Source of the DNA: Phylloscopus collybita | Lineage: Eukaryota > Chordata > Aves > Passeriformes > Phylloscopidae | Direction of reading: 5' to 3' | NCBI GenBank assembly: GCA_027886175.1 | Contig: JAJNNQ010000137.1 | Span: 3,786,001 to 3,850,000, forward strand | Length of the DNA stretch: 64,000 nucleotides | Shown here: in pieces, positions 58,443 to 64,000 of the stretch | How positions within the stretch are numbered: position 1 is the stretch's first letter | Layout: every line of letters starts with the position of its first letter | Position numbers and translations under genes: made by a program | Notes under the pieces: model-generated | The model's database searches: none | Seen by the model: only the letters and a program-made list of their open reading frames with translations | Told to the model about the DNA's origin: nothing

Positions 58443-60390
58443 GCCTTTCAAGCAATAACTGAAAGGAACTATTTCGTGGCAAAATTTTAGTTTAATCTTG
58501 GCCACTGTTCATTCTGTCTTCATTATCTTTCTTTTCTGGTAATAAATCAATAAATAAATTCTGAGAAAAGACACCCAAATGTCAGAATTTTAAAAGTATA
58601 GGTCCTACACAAATCCCAGCAGTGGAAATACACTCTGTTATGGAGGAAACCAGCAGATCTTTGCGAAATAAAGGTGGGACATTTTGCTCACTCCCACTTT
58701 GCTCATGTTCCTAGACCAAAAGTCAGTGTTAAAAGCTTGGCTTTGCAATCAGCTGCAGGTCGATGGGGACAAGCAAGGTAATCCCTAATCCACATCAAAC
58801 CACTGCTCTGGGTGTGGTTGGGACACACAAGGACAGTGATTTGCACTGTACCTCAGTTGCTCAACCGACTTCTTGGGCAATTTGCCCCACTGCAATGCCA
58901 GGAGAAGCCTTGCTCAAGGTCCTGCCTGTGATGAGACATTGTCCTTGCCCCAGAGAGCTTCCAACTGTAGGGACAAAGACAACAAGTAAGGAAACAGTAG
59001 GAAAAATATAGCCCAGGGTCATGAAACAGGCCAGTGCTAGAAAACCACATTTCTCTCTCTTACAGTGCCCATGCAGTTGTGGAAGTAGATGTGGTGAAGA
59101 CATGTTTAGTCCTGGGGTTTTTAGGAACATTTCTTTATTTGTTAGTTTAGTACAGTTATGAAGTTTTAGAGCAGGGACCATGTAACTGTTGGTTCTCAGC
59201 CTAAGGTAAAGCACATTTTGATGTCCTTGATTTTAAATTTGATTTAGGAAGATATGTTAAAGCACAGCTTCAGTTTGCTAATCAGAGCAACAATACAAGC
59301 AGTACAAGTCCTTCAATATTTGCTCCAAGGCAAGCTCATGGTGTGGTGGAGTTCAGGGATGAAGGACTGACCTCAGCAAATCCACCCCAGTAAAAAAAAA
59401 TTCCATTCTTTTCATTATAGTTTTGTGTCAGGTTAGCTCAGGCAGCTTTGAGTCAGGCAACTCAGCTATTCTGAGGTTAAGGAAAAAGCCCCTAGCCCAG
59501 CTCTTTCAGAAGAAAAGCTCTAGCTCTAGACTTAGCTCAAGGACTCACCTTCTCTTGGAACACTTGGTGGATCAGCACTGCCAATTAGTTAAATGTAGTC
59601 CAACAGTAATTGTGGGCATTTCTTCAGAGCCTACCCAGCTCTCTCTTTTATAAACTCTTAACCTTTGGTAACAGTTGGTAAATGAGAAGAATTTATCCAA
59701 TGTATTGGGGGAGGGGGGAAAGCAGCAGCTCCTGAAGCAAACTGTCAATAATGAGAAGCACATTTTCTAGAGCTCCCCGTGCATGGGGGGTCTGTGAACC
59801 GTCTCAAAACAGGAGCAAGGAGGTTTCATCAGAAACAGCAGCTCCTCTATAGTCTTCAGATGCAGCAGTTGGACCTTTTTTTTTTTCCAATACAAAAAGC
59901 CACCCTTTACCCAAACTCCCATCTTGTACTAGATTGAACCAAACCTGAGCAAAACCTGGGGCTGGCAAAGCTCCAGCCGAGTGCAGGAGGTGTGCTCAAA
60001 AGCAGGAAGCTGTGGCAAAGCTGAGAAGCTGAAAAGCTGCTGGAGCTAATATGTTGTGGTCATGGGGATAGGCAGCAGCCTCCGAGTAGTGATGGGAAGA
60101 CTCAAAAGCACCTTCAAAACAGGCTTGAGAAATACTGCTGATCTTTGCTCTTTGGTTGGGCTTTTGCTCTCTCACTTGAAGTTTTAGAGCATCTCTCGTC
60201 GCTGGAGAGGAGCGGATGGTTTATCCCTGCACAAGCCTCGTTTTCTGCCTGTGCACTGAGATGCAGAGGTGAAAGGCTTTGAAGGTGAAAGGGATGCGTG
60301 GGATTGGGCTCATCTGGCAGCATTTGTGATGGCAGCTGAGGCCCAGCAGGTTGTAAACACTCGCTGGTGAGGAGCTGCCTTCCCCACCTC

Positions 60391-60600
60391 CTCCCGCGGC
60401 AGCGCGAAAAGCCAGACGTGCGCTCGTGGATTGGCTAATTCTTTTTATGGGGCAGAAAAAAGGTACTGGCTGTGAAGCCAATGAAAAAAAACAACCCCAC
60501 CAGGTGGTCAAGACATTATGGAGGCCCATTGTTCTAGGAGATTGTTTCATTCATTAATATGAACTGCGATGATGAGAACAGGATGCATAAATATTGACAT
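60391..60600. promoter_or_regulatory. CpG-dense candidate regulatory module
   Basis: Seven CpGs fall within about 35 bases (60394-60427). A GCGCGAAA E2F-type site lies at 60402-60409, an inverted CCAAT (ATTGG) at 60430-60434, a direct CCAAT at 60478-60482, a SOX core CCATTGTT at 60527-60534 and a forkhead-like TAAATATTGAC at 60588-60598. TTTTTATGG downstream of the first CCAAT could act as a weak TATA-like element. The combination is promoter- or enhancer-like. No open frame or splice donor supports a first exon. Confidence 0.35.
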
Positions 60601-61798
60601 GTGGGGTAGGGAGCAAGGAGATGGAATGGGTGAGGTAAGGTCTCCCTTTCCTTCTCTGGCCACCCTTGGGAGGGGGAAGGAGTGGCTGTGTTTCAGAACT
60701 GGAAATCCAGTGCAAGAGGAGGCAAAGGGAGGACTTCCACCAGTTTCTCAGGGGTGAGGTAGCTGCTTCCTTATAATGTTCATTAGGGAACTGCAGGCAG
60801 TGGAGGGAGGGACGTGCTCCTGTCTCCATAATTGGAGCTGTGCTCTCTACTCTTCTAAATGCCCGTGGGTGCCTGCCCTTGTAGCTGTATTGGTTTTGGC
60901 TGTGTCCTGAGAAGCTGTTTCATGTGTTTCTCAGTGCCTGGAGGGGCCAGAAGGAGCCACCTGTGCCTCACAGAGACACACACGTTTTCTGTGGTCCTGG
61001 AGGGTCAGAAAATGCACAAACATCCAAAGGCACCACTTTTCCCAGCTGTCTCTTTTGTACTGAGTTCTGGACTCTGGGCAAACAAACAGGAATTACTGGT
61101 AACCTACATGTTGGTTTCATGTGTTTTGCAGCTTTTCAGCAGTGCCCTGCTCTCAGATGGAGAGAACTGTGAGCATGTGTCAAGTAGGTTGGTGGAGTTG
61201 TCAAAACTCACTCTCAGGTCATACTCAGTGCTTGCCCATAAGCTGGACAATAAACCCTGACTTGTCTAACCACAAGTGCATAAAAGAAGGATGTTGTTGA
61301 AGGATAGAGAGGGAAGTGCTCAGACAAGTGAGGAAAGTTGAGCAGGATGGGACTTGACCAAACAAGCTACCTCAAAGTTCTGCAAAAGGTGGTGCTTTGC
61401 TTGTGCTTTGTATCCCAGTGTGGGCCCAAGGCAGCTTGGATGGAGCAGGTGTAAGTAGGGATGGATGTCAGCATCAGCTTCAAGCTGGCACCTTTCTGGG
61501 AGGCTGAGTTTTTTTGTGCCAAATCTGCAGCCAGTGAGGTGACCAAGGAGACTGCTGTGATGCAGCTGGGCTCATCAAGCCAGCTCTCACATCCCAGAAC
61601 AAAGTAGCTTCACATCAGCTGCACAGGGTGCAAAACACATCATCTAGTCCAAAATATCTTCCCTGCTGTACAGGGATCTCACTCAGGGATCACATACTCA
61701 GCAGCACTCTCAGATGGTGAGTGAAGGAGGCAAATGAAGAGCAAAAATCTTTCTTTTTCCTAGAGAGTATGCTCTGTATCCTGCCCTAGAAATAGAAT

Positions 61799-61895
61799 TA
61801 AAAAAAAAATAAAAAAAAGAAAGAAAAGGAAAGAATATAATTTATGTTGGACAGAGCTGTGGTTTGGAAAGAGAAAAGGAGAAAAGAAACAAAAC
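61799..61895. repeat. A-rich low-complexity tract
   Basis: Runs of A with AAAT, AAAG and AAAC units in two blocks (61800-61838 and 61867-61899). Confidence 0.8.
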
Positions 61896-63544
61896 AAAAA
61901 CACTGGCCCATAAATCAGAGAAAACAGGAAAGGAAAAGAACAAAACATCCTGTACACAGCAGCCAGTCAGTCGAGGAGGGAGGGTCTGTGTCATCTGCAT
62001 TCTTCTGCTGAAGTGGGCATGGACAGCCTGGATCCTGTCTGCATTACTCAACCTTTCCTTAACTTTCTTCTCACCTGATTTTGTGATTTCTCCTATTTAT
62101 TCCTGAGCTCAGTCAGAAGAATCAAAGGTGCATCCTCTCAGATGGTGTTTCATGAGAGCAGTGTGGCATCTGCAGGCTGTGCCACCTCCAGGTCCTCTTC
62201 TGGGATGAGTATTATGGATCTCAGATCCCCACTGAGCACTGACAGGTGTAAGCTCACCTTCCCCTGCTCCAAGGTGAGGGGTCAGGCTGTGTCTTGCAGT
62301 CAACATTATTGTGACTGAGCTGACGAAATATACAGCCTGAACTGGAGGTGGCTCTGAGCCTGGGCTGAAAAATTTGGCCGTTTCTGCACCTACCTGTGTG
62401 AAAATGCCTCTTGCTCTTCACCTCCACAGCTAACCTGAGAATGAAACCAGTGCAGAGATTTTGATGTCTCAGCTCAAGGAGCAGCCACTTTGCAGGTTAG
62501 GGTGGCTAAGGTGGTTTGAGCAGGGAGGCTGAAACCTGTGCTGTTTGTGCTGTTTATTTTGAGGTGAAGAGGGACCACTATGAATTTGATTTGTTATTAG
62601 AGCATCCTTTGGGAGGCTTGAAAGTGGGTGTGAACAGCAGTTTAGAAGGGTGGGAACTTCTCTTGTAAGGGAGAAGCCCACATTTCTAAGCCCACTCAAA
62701 CTAATCAGGTGCCCCTCTCCTGGTCATCATTGGTGTGGTCTTGCTGATGTTGATGTGATTTCCCCCAAACTCCATCAATGTCTCTTCTTAATCAGTTCCA
62801 GAGTTACTGCCTCTTTCTCCAAGCAGGCTGCACTCACCAATCTATCACTGAGCTGCTGGAGCCAATCATGTCTCCTGCTTTTCCTTCTGGAGAGGGCAAA
62901 ATGAGCTTTGTAAATAGGGGCAGAACATTCCCAGTGAGTGGTGGATGTGGTTTCATAGATTGGAAGTTGGGCACATTTCTGCCCCACCAGCAGCAGAAAG
63001 GGAGGATGGGCTCCTCATGTGTCAGCAAGAGGCAAAACCTGAGTGAATTCCCCAAAAGCTGATGCCCAGAGCATGGTCCTTGGGGCTAAGTTGTACTGGC
63101 AGCTTCTCCTTAGATCACGCCACAATGAATGCAACCTATGATCACTGAGGGCACTTTCACATTCCTTCAGCAGCTCCCATGCATTTTGTCTTGGTTCTCC
63201 CTCTAAAATTATTTCAGAAAGCTTTTTTCCCCTCTGCTTTTCTTGTTGGAATTCTCTCTAATGGAAGCTTAGAAGAAACATGTTTGTTAAAAGAACAGAT
63301 GTAGCAGAACCAGCGTCCCTGTCTCCCCAAATCCCTGAAATCAGGGAAATAAATATTTAATAATGATATAAAAGTTACTTAGTGCTTTAAGAGGCACTGC
63401 CTTCATACAATATCACTTTCTGGAATTCCCTACTATCCCTTGTTCTCTCATTTCCACCCCCTGCCATCCCATACCTTCTCTTTCCCAGCCTGTTTATTTT
63501 AGAGTGCAAAGCTACTTAGAACTATTTATTTTTGGATCAGCTAC

Positions 63545-63697
63545 TGATTCACTTAGTGACTAACTCATTTCATCACTCGATGCCTCACTTTACCTATACA
63601 TTAAGAAGGATTAATAGTACCTGCTTTTCAGGGCTGTTAGCAGTCTAAATTAATTCATGCTTATAATGTTTATAAAGAGATTTGAGATCCTTGGTTA
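63545..63697 (+). mobile_element. MIR-family (CORE-SINE) relic
   Basis: GATGCCTCACTTTACCTATA, AAGAAGGATTAATAGTACCT, GCTTTTCAGGGCTGTTAGCA, GTCTAAATTAATTCATGCTT, ATAATGTTTATAAAGAGATT, TGAGATCCTTGGTTACTGG follows the 3' half of MIR (CTGTGCCTCAGTTTCC, GGATAATAGTACCTACC, GGGTTGTTGTGAGG, ATTAAATTAATACATG) with a TTTGAGATCCTTGG-type tail found in MIR3-like elements. Confidence 0.82.
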
Positions 63698-64000
63698 CTG
63701 GAGGCTAGGGAGCTGCAAAGCATCTTATTTTTACTTAATAGTGAGGGGGGTTTGTGCAACTTTACATTATAAAAGTACAAGAAACCTTGCAATTAGCTGG
63801 AGAGTCTTTTGTTCCTAGGGCTTAGTTTATATTCCAGTTCAAATGGAAGCATTTTGTCTGCATATTTCTTCCCCTGATGTTTTAATGAGAGTTAATATCC
63901 TTATCTCCCTTACTGAGAAATGCTGGATGGTGCAAAATGGGGCAATAAACATCACAGGGTGGGTAACAGGTCTGTGTAGTATTGTTGGGAGCTCTTAAAG
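63698..64000. other. Unique sequence, nothing recognised
   Basis: AT-rich sequence up to the window edge. No gene, repeat or RNA feature is seen. Confidence 0.5.

Larger units (their letters stand above)
58443..63544. other. 5.1 kb of unique sequence, no gene recognised
   Basis: Frames up to 133 codons (60859-61260, plus) show no motif. An A-rich tract lies at 61799-61895. A CpG-dense motif cluster at 60391-60600 is described separately. AATCATCTAGTCC-like text at 61639 is too short to call CR1. Confidence 0.45.

Noticed and set aside
61630..61655. CATCATCTAGTCC as a CR1 fragment
   Set aside because: Thirteen bases only, with no flanking CR1 blocks.
1..64000. tRNA, rRNA, snRNA, known miRNA or CRISPR array
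   Set aside because: No box B GGTTCGAATCC, no recognisable RNA gene core and no regularly spaced repeats with spacers were seen on either strand.

Overview
The window looks like 64 kb of non-coding DNA from a bird, most likely a songbird. The case for a bird is the dispersed repeat population: about twenty fragments of the CR1 LINE, many ending in the avian CR1 3' signature (TTCCAACCCAAACCATTCTATGATTCTATGA-like, seen in both orientations), and no Alu, B1 or L1 type elements. Two LTRs resemble songbird endogenous retrovirus LTRs as I remember them; the songbird assignment rests on that memory and is an inference. There is no operon structure, no bacterial gene, no tRNA or rRNA gene and no CRISPR array.

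I recognise no host protein-coding exon. The open frames are short, overlap on both strands, and show no domain or conserved motif, except four that are remnants of the CR1 ORF2 reverse-transcriptase C-terminus (at 27361-27600, 31569-31766, 32079-32600 and 58235-58417). The longest frame (28953-29534, minus, 193 codons) is about what chance gives in 64 kb. The window is therefore intergenic (gene desert) or deep intronic.

Layout. 1-340 is a pure CTCCT pentanucleotide array of about 61 units. 340-31700 is mostly unique sequence with scattered CR1 3' ends, three MIR/CORE-SINE relics, simple repeats and some transcription-factor-motif clusters. 31690-32861 is a compound CR1 block: one minus fragment, then two plus copies head to tail, the second about 800 bp. 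37299-37596 is a complete solo LTR on the minus strand with a perfect 6-bp target duplication (TTGGTC). 39086-39250 is a chimeric CR1 with a GGATT tail. 42061-42110 is a (TTTTA)10 array. 55155-55430 is a GC-rich patch with TATA/MEF2, GC-box and CCAAT motifs, next to a second minus-strand LTR at about 55542-56116. 60391-60600 is a CpG-dense motif cluster (E2F, two CCAAT boxes, SOX, forkhead). Two further MIR relics lie at 47300 and 63545.

There is no multi-gene system here. If the region has a function, it is most plausibly as distal regulatory DNA, with old MIR relics and motif clusters as the best candidates and LTR promoters as later additions. All regulatory calls are motif-based inferences that need cross-species alignment and chromatin data. 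I found no convincing new biological system.
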